DNA from: Alphaproteobacteria bacterium
GTDB lineage: Bacteria; Pseudomonadota; Alphaproteobacteria; RF32; CAG-239
Assembly (NCBI GenBank): GCA_017457005.1
Contig: JAFTII010000012.1
Span: 1 to 39,188, forward strand
Reading direction: 5' to 3'
DNA: 39,188 bases
Within the stretch, counting starts at the first letter, position 1. Each line of letters opens with the position of its first letter. Below the pieces are notes generated by a model. That model was not told the origin of the DNA. It saw only the letters and a program-made list of their open reading frames with translations, and searched no databases. Below, piece after piece: positions 1 through 7,002 of the stretch. The translations under genes and the position numbers were made by a program.

Positions 1-61
1 CTAATGCGATATTAACGATCACACAAGCCAATAACAGCGAAATGACACATATCTTTCGCAT
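1..61 (-). CDS. 5' end of a secreted or membrane protein gene (partial)
   Basis: An ATG at 61-59 on the minus strand opens a frame that stays open for 20 codons to the window edge. The peptide, MRKICVISLLLACVIVNIAL, has a basic N-terminus and a hydrophobic core, as in a signal peptide or membrane anchor. A purine-rich ribosome site (GGATGAGGA) lies a few bases upstream, and a strong promoter sits at 119-91. The gene is oriented away from the window, so nothing of the mature protein is visible and no function can be assigned. It lies downstream of the lpxK operon but has its own promoter. Confidence 0.6.
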   Translation of the reverse strand, partial: MRKICVISLLLACVIVNIAL

Positions 62-102
62 TATGTTATCCTCATCCTTTTCCAATTATCAGGATAACAT
101 AA
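61..102. repeat. Perfect 12-bp inverted repeat spanning promoter and start codon
   Basis: TTATGTTATCCT (61-72) and AGGATAACATAA (91-102) are perfect inverted copies separated by 18 bp, with centres 30 bp apart. One arm covers the -10 box and the other covers the ribosome site up to the start codon. The predicted transcript begins between the arms, so an operator on DNA is more likely than an RNA hairpin. Confidence 0.6.
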
Positions 103-119
103 TAAAATTAAAGTGTCAA
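91..119 (-). promoter_or_regulatory. Sigma-70 type promoter of the left-edge gene
   Basis: On the minus strand TTGACA (119-114) is followed after exactly 17 bases by TATCCT (96-91). Transcription would start near 84, giving a leader of only about 23 nt before the ATG at 61. Confidence 0.65.
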
Positions 120-146
120 ACCTTTATTGAAGACGGTGGACGAATG

Positions 147-1097
147 TTAGATGGTAATTAGAAAATTAAGTAATTCTGAAGGATTTTCCCATTCAATCTC
201 AATTTCAAGGACTTTAAATTTGCTTTGAAGGTGTGGAGGAATTTTTACAAAGTCTTTGGCGGTAGTATAAACCGGAGCTTTATGTTGTTTGCCAAGAGCC
301 AACATATCTTCCAGTTCTTGTTCCGTATAATAATGATGATCCGGAAAATCTTTGCGAGCTACAATTTTAAAACCGTATTCAGTAAGTGAAGTATAAAATT
401 TTTCAGGGCGACCGATACCTGCAAAAGCAACAACATCATAAGTTAGAGGAGAGGGCGAAACAGCGTTTATTTTGCCTTTAAATATCGGAAGATGTTTAAA
501 TTTGGAAGCTATATTATGTCTGTCTTCTCCAATTATGGCAACGGCTTGAGCTCTTTTTATTCCTAAAAACATAAACTCACGTAAAGGACCGGCAGGAATA
601 CAAAAACAATTACCTAAACCAACGTTACCATCAATAACTATTATTGATTTGTCTTTATAAAGAGAAGGATTTTGGTAACCATCATCCATAATGATGTAAT
701 TGGCACCTTCCTGTTGAGCTAATAATGCTCCTAAATAGCGGTTGGGATTTATAACCACCGGAGCTTGACGTGCGAGTAAGAGAGGTTCATCTCCGACATC
801 AATGGCGGTGTGATGTTGGGGGTTAACCACAACATCTTTGAGTTTTCCGCCATAACCGCGACTGACAAAAATCGGTTTTTGTCCGTTTTGTTGGAGCAGT
901 TTTGCTAAAGATACGGATACCGGGGTTTTCCCTGTTCCGCCGGCAGTAAGATTACCAACACAGATGACTTTTGCTTCAACTCTTTTGGGTTTGTTGACTA
1001 ATAGGCGAATAGCTGTAGCTATACCGTATATACACCCAAGCGGATAAAGTACTATTGATAATAAATTTATTGTTTTCCAATGCGTTGGTGTTTTCAA
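147..1097 (-). CDS. lpxK: Tetraacyldisaccharide 4'-kinase
   Basis: LpxK phosphorylates the 4' position of the tetraacyldisaccharide-1-phosphate precursor to make lipid IVA at the inner membrane. The 316-residue protein has the family's N-terminal hydrophobic segment (about 10-30) and an unusual Walker A, GNLTAGGTGKTP, at about 49-60, followed by SRGYGG and the DDGYQN motif. Length is normal. The frame begins with TTG at 1097, directly after the waaA stop codon. The family's usual N-terminus (MKTP-x-W...PLGCIYG) supports this start, and AAAGGG lies about 12 bases upstream. It is the last gene of a minus-strand operon after waaA, the usual arrangement in Alphaproteobacteria. Confidence 0.95.
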   Translation of the reverse strand: MKTPTHWKTINLLSIVLYPLGCIYGIATAIRLLVNKPKRVEAKVICVGNLTAGGTGKTPVSVSLAKLLQQNGQKPIFVSRGYGGKLKDVVVNPQHHTAIDVGDEPLLLARQAPVVINPNRYLGALLAQQEGANYIIMDDGYQNPSLYKDKSIIVIDGNVGLGNCFCIPAGPLREFMFLGIKRAQAVAIIGEDRHNIASKFKHLPIFKGKINAVSPSPLTYDVVAFAGIGRPEKFYTSLTEYGFKIVARKDFPDHHYYTEQELEDMLALGKQHKAPVYTTAKDFVKIPPHLQSKFKVLEIEIEWENPSELLNFLITI

Positions 1098-2357
1098 TTA
1101 AATAAACCCTTTAACTTTATCCATAATGCCGTCTAAAACTTTGGCTTCACTGCTTGCCCAGTTATATGCAAGTGAACGTTTGGCTTCTAAAAGATCTTTA
1201 TTTTCCAACAGTTGACCAATAACTTCGCCCAGTTCTTCGGTGTCTGTTACTTGTATAATGGCATCAGCTTTTTTGGCGCGATTCATTGCATCGGTAAAAT
1301 TGTGCATGTGAGGGCCAACGATTACCGCATCTCTGACTCTTGAAGGTTCAATAAAGTTTTGTCCGCCATGAGGTATCAGAGAGCCACCGATAAATACAAT
1401 TTGAGCAATATCATACCAAATTCCCATTTCTCCGATGGTATTGGCAACGTATATATCTGTTTGCGGAGTGATTTTTTCTTTTTCAGAGCGGAGAGATACT
1501 TTTAAATCAAGTTTCTCAATCTCGGCTTTGATTTCAGGTCCGCGGTGAGGATGGCGCGGAGCAATAATAGTTAATAAATCAGGAAATTGATTTTTTAAAC
1601 GTTTATGAACTTTGGCAATGCGAATTTCTTCGTCATTATGAGTGGAGCTGGCAAGCCAAAATGTACGAGACCCAATTTGCGTAACAACTTCATTTTTTTT
1701 ATCTTCATCAATAGGAAGAGGAAGACCGGCATATTTAAGGTTTCCGAGGCATAAGGTATTGGCTGCTCCGAGTACTTGTAAACGGTAAGCGTCTTCTTCC
1801 GATTGTCCGAGACATAGTGAAAAACATGATAATAGTTCTTTACATACAAAATCAAATTGTTGCCAACGTTTGAAAGATTTGTTGGAAATACGACCATTGA
1901 TTAGAATTAGCGGTATGTTTTTTCTTTTTATACCGGATAGCATTGCCGGCCATAATTCAGATTCAAACCATAAGGCAACATCAGGATGCCAATATTTTAT
2001 AAAGCGTGTGGTAAAGAAAGGATTGTCAATGGGAATATATTGATGAAATGCTCTTTCCGGAAGACGTTTACTCATAACATCAGCAGAGGTTACGGTGCCG
2101 GTGGTAACCATTACATGTGCATCAGGGTAAGTATCCAATATCTTTTGGATGAGCGGAAGCATGGAAATAGATTCACCTACTGAAGCGCCGTGCAACCATA
2201 TAAGTTTTCCATCAGGGCGCGGCATAGAGGGGCGACCAATTCGTTCGTTAAAGCGTTTGCTGTCTTCTTTGCCTTTGTTTAGTCGGTTTTTTATATATCT
2301 TTTAATAACCAAAGGGTAGAGGATGGCTATGAGAGTATTATAAATTTTAATGAACAT
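1098..2357 (-). CDS. waaA: 3-deoxy-D-manno-octulosonic acid (Kdo) transferase
   Basis: WaaA (KdtA, GT30) adds Kdo from CMP-Kdo to lipid IVA, between the acyltransferase and LpxK steps encoded by its neighbours. The 419-residue protein has an N-terminal membrane anchor (about 5-20), the acceptor-site motif WLHGASVGES with the catalytic Glu near residue 62, the segment LWFESELWP, and a C-terminal GT-B domain with IAPRHPHR and VFIGGSL-x-PHGGQNFIEP. Length matches the family. Its ATG overlaps the stop codon of the preceding acyltransferase by one base (TAATG), which suggests translational coupling. Whether it adds one, two or more Kdo residues cannot be read from the sequence. Confidence 0.96.
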   Translation of the reverse strand: MFIKIYNTLIAILYPLVIKRYIKNRLNKGKEDSKRFNERIGRPSMPRPDGKLIWLHGASVGESISMLPLIQKILDTYPDAHVMVTTGTVTSADVMSKRLPERAFHQYIPIDNPFFTTRFIKYWHPDVALWFESELWPAMLSGIKRKNIPLILINGRISNKSFKRWQQFDFVCKELLSCFSLCLGQSEEDAYRLQVLGAANTLCLGNLKYAGLPLPIDEDKKNEVVTQIGSRTFWLASSTHNDEEIRIAKVHKRLKNQFPDLLTIIAPRHPHRGPEIKAEIEKLDLKVSLRSEKEKITPQTDIYVANTIGEMGIWYDIAQIVFIGGSLIPHGGQNFIEPSRVRDAVIVGPHMHNFTDAMNRAKKADAIIQVTDTEELGEVIGQLLENKDLLEAKRSLAYNWASSEAKVLDGIMDKVKGFI

Positions 2358-3121
2358 TATTTTGTTTCCTTATTTTTGCGATGTTTACGATGTATGGCAT
2401 CTTTATCGGGTAATACCGGAGACAACCCCATGTATTTATCGCATTCTATATTAAGATTATTTAATTCTTCTTCCATTGCTAAGCGATATTGTTCCAAATC
2501 ATCTTCTTTAATATCAGCCGGTATATACATGGGTTTGGTAGTTTTACAAACACCATTGGAGAATGGAAAAGGTATCATCATATTATCCCAGGCTTTAGTA
2601 ATTATTTTTGATGATTTTATACTATAAGAAGCACCGATAATCGGTTTGCCGGTTTTCCAAGCATAATAAATAGGAGACTTATTCATGTGCATTCGCGGAC
2701 CGCGCGGACCATCGGGAATGATACATATAGAGGCTTCCTGTTGCAGAGTGCGCATTAGCTGTAATGCTCCACCATAAGCGTTTTCATTGCTGGAAGCTCC
2801 GATAATGCCGATATTGTATCTTTTTAAAAGACCGGCAATCATTTGTCCGTCACGGTGTAATGATACCAATGCTTTTAACGGTAGGGAACGCTCTTTGAAA
2901 AAAGGAATCATGGCAGCACGTCCGTGCCATATTACCAAAATTACACCATTGTGTTGTTTGGCAAGGCGATGAAACTCTTCTACACCTTCGGTGTGCCAGC
3001 GAGTGGTGTTTCCGACAAATTTAGTATAGTAGTAAAATACTGTAGATATCAGGTTGAGAACAAAAGTAGTTTCTCCGAGTTTTTTAAGGGGTTTTTTGAT
3101 AAATTTTTTGTAGAAACTCAT
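2357..3121 (-). CDS. DUF374 lysophospholipid/lipid A acyltransferase family protein
   Basis: A 254-residue membrane-associated protein of the DUF374 branch of the lysophospholipid acyltransferase superfamily. Visible motifs are VIWHGR at 64-68, SLHRDGQ at about 87-93 and PDGPRGPR at 136-143; the last is the family's phosphate-binding signature. An N-terminal hydrophobic stretch (about 18-35) would place it at the inner membrane. Members beside waaA and lpxK in Alphaproteobacteria are thought to acylate lipid A or a precursor, but this gene's acyl donor and acceptor cannot be deduced. It is one base out of step with waaA and follows the fliN-like gene after 9 bp. Confidence 0.85.
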   Translation of the reverse strand: MSFYKKFIKKPLKKLGETTFVLNLISTVFYYYTKFVGNTTRWHTEGVEEFHRLAKQHNGVILVIWHGRAAMIPFFKERSLPLKALVSLHRDGQMIAGLLKRYNIGIIGASSNENAYGGALQLMRTLQQEASICIIPDGPRGPRMHMNKSPIYYAWKTGKPIIGASYSIKSSKIITKAWDNMMIPFPFSNGVCKTTKPMYIPADIKEDDLEQYRLAMEEELNNLNIECDKYMGLSPVLPDKDAIHRKHRKNKETK

Positions 3122-3130
3122 AGTTGCACT

Positions 3131-3382
3131 CTATTTTCCGGAACTAATATCGGTAACGCTTATGCCGATTGTTTCGTTTTCGGTAACAACAACTTCTCCG
3201 TGTCCGATAAGAACATCATTGGCATAGATATCAACGTAATCATTTATGTCACGGTCCAGTTCAACAACAGCACCACGTCCGAGTTTTAATAGCTGGTGGA
3301 CACGTAAATCTGCCGTTCCTAATGTGACAGATAATTTTACGGATATATCTTGATTGCTTAAAGGGTTTTTATTTGTAGGCAT
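3131..3382 (-). CDS. fliN: FliN-like flagellar motor switch (SpoA domain) protein
   Basis: An 83-residue protein that is almost entirely one SpoA domain. LSVTLGTADLRVHQLLKLGRG followed by VVELDR, a D-x-Y-x-N segment and IGHGEVVV matches the C-terminal domain of FliN, which forms part of the flagellar C-ring with FliM and FliG. It lacks the N-terminal extension of enterobacterial FliN (about 137 residues), but short FliN proteins of this size exist. Unusually, no other flagellar or secretion gene is nearby: it is the first gene of the lipid A operon. A GGAG ribosome site precedes the ATG. A type III secretion switch protein is the alternative reading. Confidence 0.75.
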   Translation of the reverse strand: MPTNKNPLSNQDISVKLSVTLGTADLRVHQLLKLGRGAVVELDRDINDYVDIYANDVLIGHGEVVVTENETIGISVTDISSGK

Positions 3383-3405
3383 AATTTACTCCAAATTTTT
3401 GCTTT

Positions 3406-3434
3406 ATAATATATATATTTTTTTTATTCTGCAA
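3406..3434 (-). promoter_or_regulatory. Promoter of the fliN-acyltransferase-waaA-lpxK operon
   Basis: On the minus strand TTGCAG (3434-3429) and TATTAT (3411-3406) are 17 bases apart, with the ATG at 3382 about 17 bases past the expected start site. It is divergent from the lon promoter. Confidence 0.5.
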
Positions 3435-3487
3435 TTTTTTTCTTATAACTTATCAACGTAAAGTTTTTGTGGATTAAAATTATTGTA

Positions 3488-3515
3488 TTTGCCACAAGAA
3501 AATGATTGTGGCAAA
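3488..3515. repeat. Palindrome TTTGCCACAA-N8-TTGTGGCAAA upstream of lon
   Basis: A perfect 10-bp inverted repeat (3488-3497 and 3506-3515) lies between the divergent fliN and lon promoters, ending 16 bp before the lon -35 box. No U-run follows on the plus strand, so an operator is at least as likely as a terminator. The same TTGTGGCAA/TTGCCACAA half-site recurs at 33078-33115. Confidence 0.55.
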
Positions 3516-3530
3516 AAGTTAAAATAGAAT

Positions 3531-3559
3531 CTTGCAGAAGTATCCTGCCGAACCTATAT
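3531..3559 (+). promoter_or_regulatory. Probable RpoH (heat-shock) promoter of lon
   Basis: CTTGCA (3531-3536), a 16-bp spacer and CCTATAT (3553-3559) fit the alphaproteobacterial sigma-32 pattern (CTTG near -35, CYTATNT near -10). Lon is a classical heat-shock gene, which supports the reading. The expected start is near 3567, about 30 nt before the ATG. Confidence 0.6.
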
Positions 3560-3596
3560 AAGTAAGTATGAAATATTTTTATTAAAAAGGTGTGAT

Positions 3597-5936
3597 ATGG
3601 TCAAAAAAGAAAAATATCCGGTTTTGCCACTAAGAGATATTGTGGTTTATCCTAAAATGATTGTTCCGCTGTTTGTGGGAAGAGAGAAGTCAATCAGAGC
3701 ATTGCAGACAGTAGTAGATAATGACCAAAATATTGTTTTGACGACACAAAAAGATGCCGCAATTGATAATCCGGAAGAAAAAGATGTATATAAGGTGGGA
3801 ACTTTAGGCACCGTATTGCAACTGCTACGATTACCGGACGGGACGGTTAAAGTCCTTATTGAAGGTCTGGAACGAGTTAAGATTGATAAAATTTATAATA
3901 ATGATGAGTATATGGCTGCTAATATAACCATTATGCCGGAAGCAGATGAAGAAAACGGCGAATTGGAAGCGATGGTCAGAGCCGTATTGGCACAATTTGA
4001 GGAATATGTAAAATTATCCAAAAAAACGGCTCCGGAAGTTTTGGTAGCGGTTAACCAAATTGAGGATAAAGTTAAACTTGCTGATACTATAGCATCTCAT
4101 TTGTCATTAAAAATTGCCGATAAACAGGCATTGCTTGAAGGGGCAACCATCGCTGAAAGGTTTGAAAAAATATTAGGCTTTATGGATGCTGAAATAACCA
4201 TGCTTGAGGTGGAAAACAGAATTCGCAATCGTGTTAAAAAACAAATGGAAAAAAGCCAAAAAGAGTATTATTTGAACGAGCAAATGAAGGCTATTCAAAA
4301 AGAACTCGGAGATGGCGAAGAAGATTCTGAAATTTCTGAATATATGAAAAAAATCAAAAAAACTCATTTATCTAAAGAAGCTAAAGATAAAGCTTTGGCA
4401 GAAGTCAGAAAATTAAAAAATATGAGTGTGATGTCGGCAGAAGCAACCGTAGTCAGAAATTATTTGGATTGGTTATTGGATATTCCTTGGAAAAAACGCT
4501 CAAAAGTTAACAAAGATATCAAGAAAGCAATGGATATATTGGAAGATGATCATTACGGTCTTGATAAGGTTAAAGAAAGAATCGTGGAATATTTGGCGGT
4601 ACAAGCAAGAGCAGATAAAGTTAAAGGGCCGATTTTATGTTTGGTAGGACCTCCGGGTGTCGGTAAAACATCCCTAGGAAAATCTATTGCAAAAGCAACC
4701 GGACGTTCTTTTGTGCGAGCTTCTTTGGGCGGTATGCGTGATGAAGCAGAAATCAGAGGACACAGACGTACATATATAGGTTCTATGCCGGGTAAAATTA
4801 TTAAAGGAATGAAAAAAGCCGGTACTTCTAATCCGTTGTTTTTGCTTGATGAGATAGATAAGATGGGAAGTGACCATCGTGGCGATCCGGCTTCGGCATT
4901 GTTAGAGGTGTTGGATCCGGAACAAAATTCATCTTTCAATGATCACTATTTGGAAGTTGATTATGATTTGTCAGATGTGATGTTTGTAACAACTGCAAAT
5001 TCTTTAGATATGCCACGTCCATTGTTGGATAGAATGGAGATTATTCGGCTTTCCGGTTATACTGAAGATGAAAAAATTGAAATTGCCAGACGGCATTTGA
5101 TACCTAAAATATTTGTTGAAAATGCTTTGGTGCCAAGTGAATTGGACATAACAGATGATGCCGTTCGTTCAATTATACGATATTATACCCGAGAAGCCGG
5201 TGTGCGTAATTTGGAACGAGAACTGGCAACTTTGGCTCGCAAAGCCATTAAAGAAACATTATTAGCTAAGAAAAAGAAAAAAATAATCGTAGATGATAAG
5301 AATATAAATAAGTATCTCGGAGTGATTAAATATCGTTTTGGCGAGGCAGAAGAAAAAGACCATATCGGAGTTACAACTGGTTTGGCTTGGACTGAAGTAG
5401 GAGGAGATATTCTATTTATTGAAGCGGTTGATATGCCGGGTAAGGGTGTGGTAAAACAAACCGGTAAGCTTGGCGAAGTTATGAAGGAATCTATTGAAAC
5501 TGCTTATTCGGTGGTAAGAGCTCATTCTAAAGAGTTGGGAATCAATCCTGAGATGTTTGAGAAAACAGACATTCACGTTCATGTGCCGGAAGGAGCTACA
5601 CCTAAAGACGGACCATCAGCCGGAATTGCAATGTATACTACATTGGTATCTGTGTTTACCAAAATACCAGTGCGTAAAGATGTGGCAATGACCGGTGAAA
5701 TTACCTTGCAGGGCAGGGTGTTGCCTATTGGAGGACTGAAAGAAAAATTACTTTCAGCTTTGAGAGGAGGAATAAAAACCGTAATTATCCCTCAAGATAA
5801 TGAAAAAGATTTGGTGGAAATTCCTGATAACGTTAAAAAAGGACTAAAAATTATTCCGGTATCTGATGCTATGGATGTTTTGAAAATAGCATTGAAAGGA
5901 AAAGTCACACCGTTAAAAGAAAAGCAGAAATGTTAA
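3597..5936 (+). CDS. lon: ATP-dependent protease La (Lon)
   Basis: Lon is the cytoplasmic AAA+ serine protease that degrades misfolded and short-lived regulatory proteins. The 779-residue protein shows the N-terminal substrate domain (PVLPLRDIVVYPKMIVPLFVGR), a charged coiled-coil linker (about 200-270), an AAA+ module with Walker A GPPGVGKT at 351-358 and Walker B FLLDEIDKM, and the C-terminal protease domain with the catalytic dyad Ser674 (DGPSAG) and Lys717 (GGLKEK). Length is typical of LonA. The ATG is preceded by AAAAAGGTG. It is a single-gene unit between a heat-shock type promoter and a hairpin terminator. In many Alphaproteobacteria lon is followed by an HU gene, as here. Confidence 0.98.
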   Translation: MVKKEKYPVLPLRDIVVYPKMIVPLFVGREKSIRALQTVVDNDQNIVLTTQKDAAIDNPEEKDVYKVGTLGTVLQLLRLPDGTVKVLIEGLERVKIDKIYNNDEYMAANITIMPEADEENGELEAMVRAVLAQFEEYVKLSKKTAPEVLVAVNQIEDKVKLADTIASHLSLKIADKQALLEGATIAERFEKILGFMDAEITMLEVENRIRNRVKKQMEKSQKEYYLNEQMKAIQKELGDGEEDSEISEYMKKIKKTHLSKEAKDKALAEVRKLKNMSVMSAEATVVRNYLDWLLDIPWKKRSKVNKDIKKAMDILEDDHYGLDKVKERIVEYLAVQARADKVKGPILCLVGPPGVGKTSLGKSIAKATGRSFVRASLGGMRDEAEIRGHRRTYIGSMPGKIIKGMKKAGTSNPLFLLDEIDKMGSDHRGDPASALLEVLDPEQNSSFNDHYLEVDYDLSDVMFVTTANSLDMPRPLLDRMEIIRLSGYTEDEKIEIARRHLIPKIFVENALVPSELDITDDAVRSIIRYYTREAGVRNLERELATLARKAIKETLLAKKKKKIIVDDKNINKYLGVIKYRFGEAEEKDHIGVTTGLAWTEVGGDILFIEAVDMPGKGVVKQTGKLGEVMKESIETAYSVVRAHSKELGINPEMFEKTDIHVHVPEGATPKDGPSAGIAMYTTLVSVFTKIPVRKDVAMTGEITLQGRVLPIGGLKEKLLSALRGGIKTVIIPQDNEKDLVEIPDNVKKGLKIIPVSDAMDVLKIALKGKVTPLKEKQKC

Positions 5937-5952
5937 TATAAGCATAAAAAAG

Positions 5953-5991
5953 ACTCCTCTTATCAGAAATGGTAAGGGGAGTTTTGTTTTT
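5953..5991 (+). terminator. Rho-independent terminator of lon
   Basis: ACTCCTCTTA (5953-5962) pairs with TAAGGGGAGT (5973-5982), with one T-G pair and a 10-nt loop, followed by a T-rich tract to 5991. Confidence 0.8.
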
Positions 5992-6136
5992 CAGAATCGG
6001 GCGAATCTGTAAGGTAAAACAAGGCTAAATATAATAAAATAGGGAAAAAGGGGTAATGAAAACTGTGGAAAGCGCAGAAAATATGCTTTTTTTGATAAAA
6101 AAAGTGCAAAAATGTGGAAATAATTGATATTTTTAT

Positions 6137-6165
6137 TTGACACTTATTTTTTTTAGTGTTCAAAT
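6137..6165 (+). promoter_or_regulatory. Promoter of the HU gene
   Basis: A perfect TTGACA (6137-6142) is followed after 17 bp by TCAAAT (6160-6165), a weaker -10. The leader would be about 60 nt. The rest of 5992-6232 is very AT-rich, and I see no gene in it. Confidence 0.5.
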
Positions 6166-6232
6166 TCCCTTGTAAGCAAGGATTACCCTTGTTTATATGG
6201 TTTATAACTTATAATTAGAGGGAGTCCTCATC

Positions 6233-6505
6233 GTGAATAAGAATGAATTGATTTCTAGCATTGCTAGTGAAACTGGTTTGACAAAGACTGATTCAGCTAA
6301 AGCTTTGGATGCTTTGGTATTGTCTATTACTAAAGCTTTGAAAAAAGGTGACGAAGTTCGTTTGGTTGGTTTCGGTACTTTTGCTGTTGCTAAACGTGCT
6401 GCTACTACCGGTCGTAATCCTCGTACCGGTGCTGCTATCAAAATTCCAGCTCGCAAACAAGCTAAATTCAAAGCTGGTAAAGCTTTGCAGGATTCTGTAA
6501 ACTAG
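6233..6505 (+). CDS. hup: DNA-binding protein HU
   Basis: A 90-residue HU/IHF family nucleoid protein that binds and bends DNA as a dimer. The sequence has the N-terminal helical dimer core (MNKNELISSIASETGLTK...), the GDEVRLVGFGTFAV strand segment, and the beta-arm with R-N-P-R-T-G, whose proline intercalates into DNA, near residue 64. The C-terminus (KFKAGKALQDSVN) is typical of HU rather than IHF. The start codon is GTG, with GAGGGAG 8 bases upstream; no ATG is available. It is a single gene with its own promoter and hairpin terminator. Its codons are strongly biased (GCT, AAA, GGT), as expected for a highly expressed gene. Confidence 0.95.
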   Translation: MNKNELISSIASETGLTKTDSAKALDALVLSITKALKKGDEVRLVGFGTFAVAKRAATTGRNPRTGAAIKIPARKQAKFKAGKALQDSVN

Positions 6506-6507
6506 TT

Positions 6508-6549
6508 ATTAGTGACTAGTCATTAGTGATTAGGTATTAGGGAGTATGT
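6508..6549 (+). repeat. Three tandem 14-bp imperfect repeats after the HU gene
   Basis: ATTAGTGACTAGTC (6508-6521), ATTAGTGATTAGGT (6522-6535) and ATTAGGGAGTATGT (6536-6549) lie head to tail right after the HU stop codon. The third unit is also the left arm of the terminator hairpin. Confidence 0.55.
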
Positions 6550-6567
6550 GAAAACATGCTCCCTAAT
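6536..6567 (+). terminator. Hairpin terminator of the HU gene
   Basis: ATTAGGGAGTATGT (6536-6549), a GAAA tetraloop (6550-6553) and ACATGCTCCCTAAT (6554-6567) form a 14-bp stem with one G-U pair. The U-tract after it is short (TAGTTTG), so termination may be partial. Confidence 0.65.
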
Positions 6568-6631
6568 TAGTTTGTTAACTATATGATTTATAATGAAAAA
6601 TAAAAAAAATAATATTTTTTGCATTTTTTGC

Positions 6632-6660
6632 TTGATTAATTATTTTTGTGAGTGTATAAA
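6632..6660 (+). promoter_or_regulatory. Promoter of tRNA-Val
   Basis: TTGATT (6632-6637) and TATAAA (6655-6660) are 17 bp apart, ending 18 bp before the mature tRNA 5' end. Confidence 0.6.
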
Positions 6661-6678
6661 GCTTCTCGTAAAGGAGAT

Positions 6679-6754
6679 GGGCGCTTAGCTCAGCTGGAAG
6701 AGCATCTCGTTTACACCGAGAGGGTCGGGAGTTCGAACCACTCAGCGCCCACCA
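6679..6754 (+). tRNA. tRNA-Val (anticodon UAC)
   Basis: A 76-nt cloverleaf with CCA encoded. The acceptor GGGCGCT pairs with AGCGCCC; the D arm is GCTC/GAGC; the anticodon stem TCTCG/CGAGA holds the loop TTTACAC with anticodon TAC; the T loop is TTCGAAC. The T stem is imperfect: GGGAG against CACTC gives an A-A mismatch and a G-U pair, where alphaproteobacterial relatives normally pair fully. Its promoter lies upstream and a perfect hairpin begins at the CCA end. Confidence 0.93.
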
Positions 6755-6799
6755 ATTAAAAAAGGTCTTAGGTTTTATCCTAAGACCTTTTTTAATTGG
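6752..6799 (+). terminator. Perfect 21-bp hairpin terminator after tRNA-Val
   Basis: Positions 6752-6772 and 6779-6799 are perfect inverted copies with a TTTTAT loop. The GC-rich core GGTCTTAGG/CCTAAGACC is flanked by A6/T6, so it can terminate in both directions. Confidence 0.88.
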
Positions 6800-6822
6800 T
6801 ATGGGCGGTTGAGATTTGAACT
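6762..6822. repeat. Terminator module, copy A
   Basis: The hairpin core plus the following GGTATG-N3-GGTTGAGATTTGAACT forms a module of about 61 bp that recurs at 6944-7002. The part after the hairpin, read on the minus strand, resembles the T-arm and acceptor of a tRNA (AGTTCAAATCTC...CCGCCCA-T-ACCA), possibly a decayed tRNA 3' half. Confidence 0.6.
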
Positions 6823-6943
6823 CCCGAGGAGGGAGTTTGGGTTGAACTTTTAGGCAGACGGGAGTATGCCGGTTGCCGATAGGCAAAAAAGTGAAACAGG
6901 CGTAGCAATTTATTGCGTAGCCAGCCTCTCAGCTTTTATTTAT

Positions 6944-6975
6944 AAGGCCTTAGGTTTTATCCTAAGGCCTTTTTT
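6944..6975 (+). terminator. Second terminator hairpin
   Basis: AAGGCCTTAGG (6944-6954) and CCTAAGGCCTT (6961-6971) form an 11-bp perfect stem followed by T6. There is no obvious gene to terminate immediately upstream. From here to 7108 the DNA is AT-rich, and I see only leader sequence for the next gene. Confidence 0.7.
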
Positions 6976-7002
6976 GTGGTATGAAAGGTTGAGGTTTGAA
7001 CT
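6944..7002. repeat. Terminator module, diverged copy B
   Basis: The copy starts 182 bp downstream of copy A. The hairpin core is GGCCTTAGG/CCTAAGGCC with the same TTTTAT loop: T-to-C in one arm is matched by A-to-G in the other, so pairing is preserved. GGTATG-N3-GGTTGAGGTTTGAACT follows, as in copy A. The stretch between the copies (6823-6943) holds a 7-bp hairpin (6819-6837) and no convincing gene. Confidence 0.65.

Noticed and set aside
5963..6163. 66-residue minus-strand open frame between lon and hup
   Set aside because: AT-rich low-complexity peptide that overlaps the lon terminator and hup promoter, with no ribosome site.
6575..6886. 103-residue minus-strand open frame across tRNA-Val
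   Set aside because: It reads through the tRNA and its terminator on the opposite strand; the segment RPSRCKRDALPAELSA is a typical translation of a tRNA complement.
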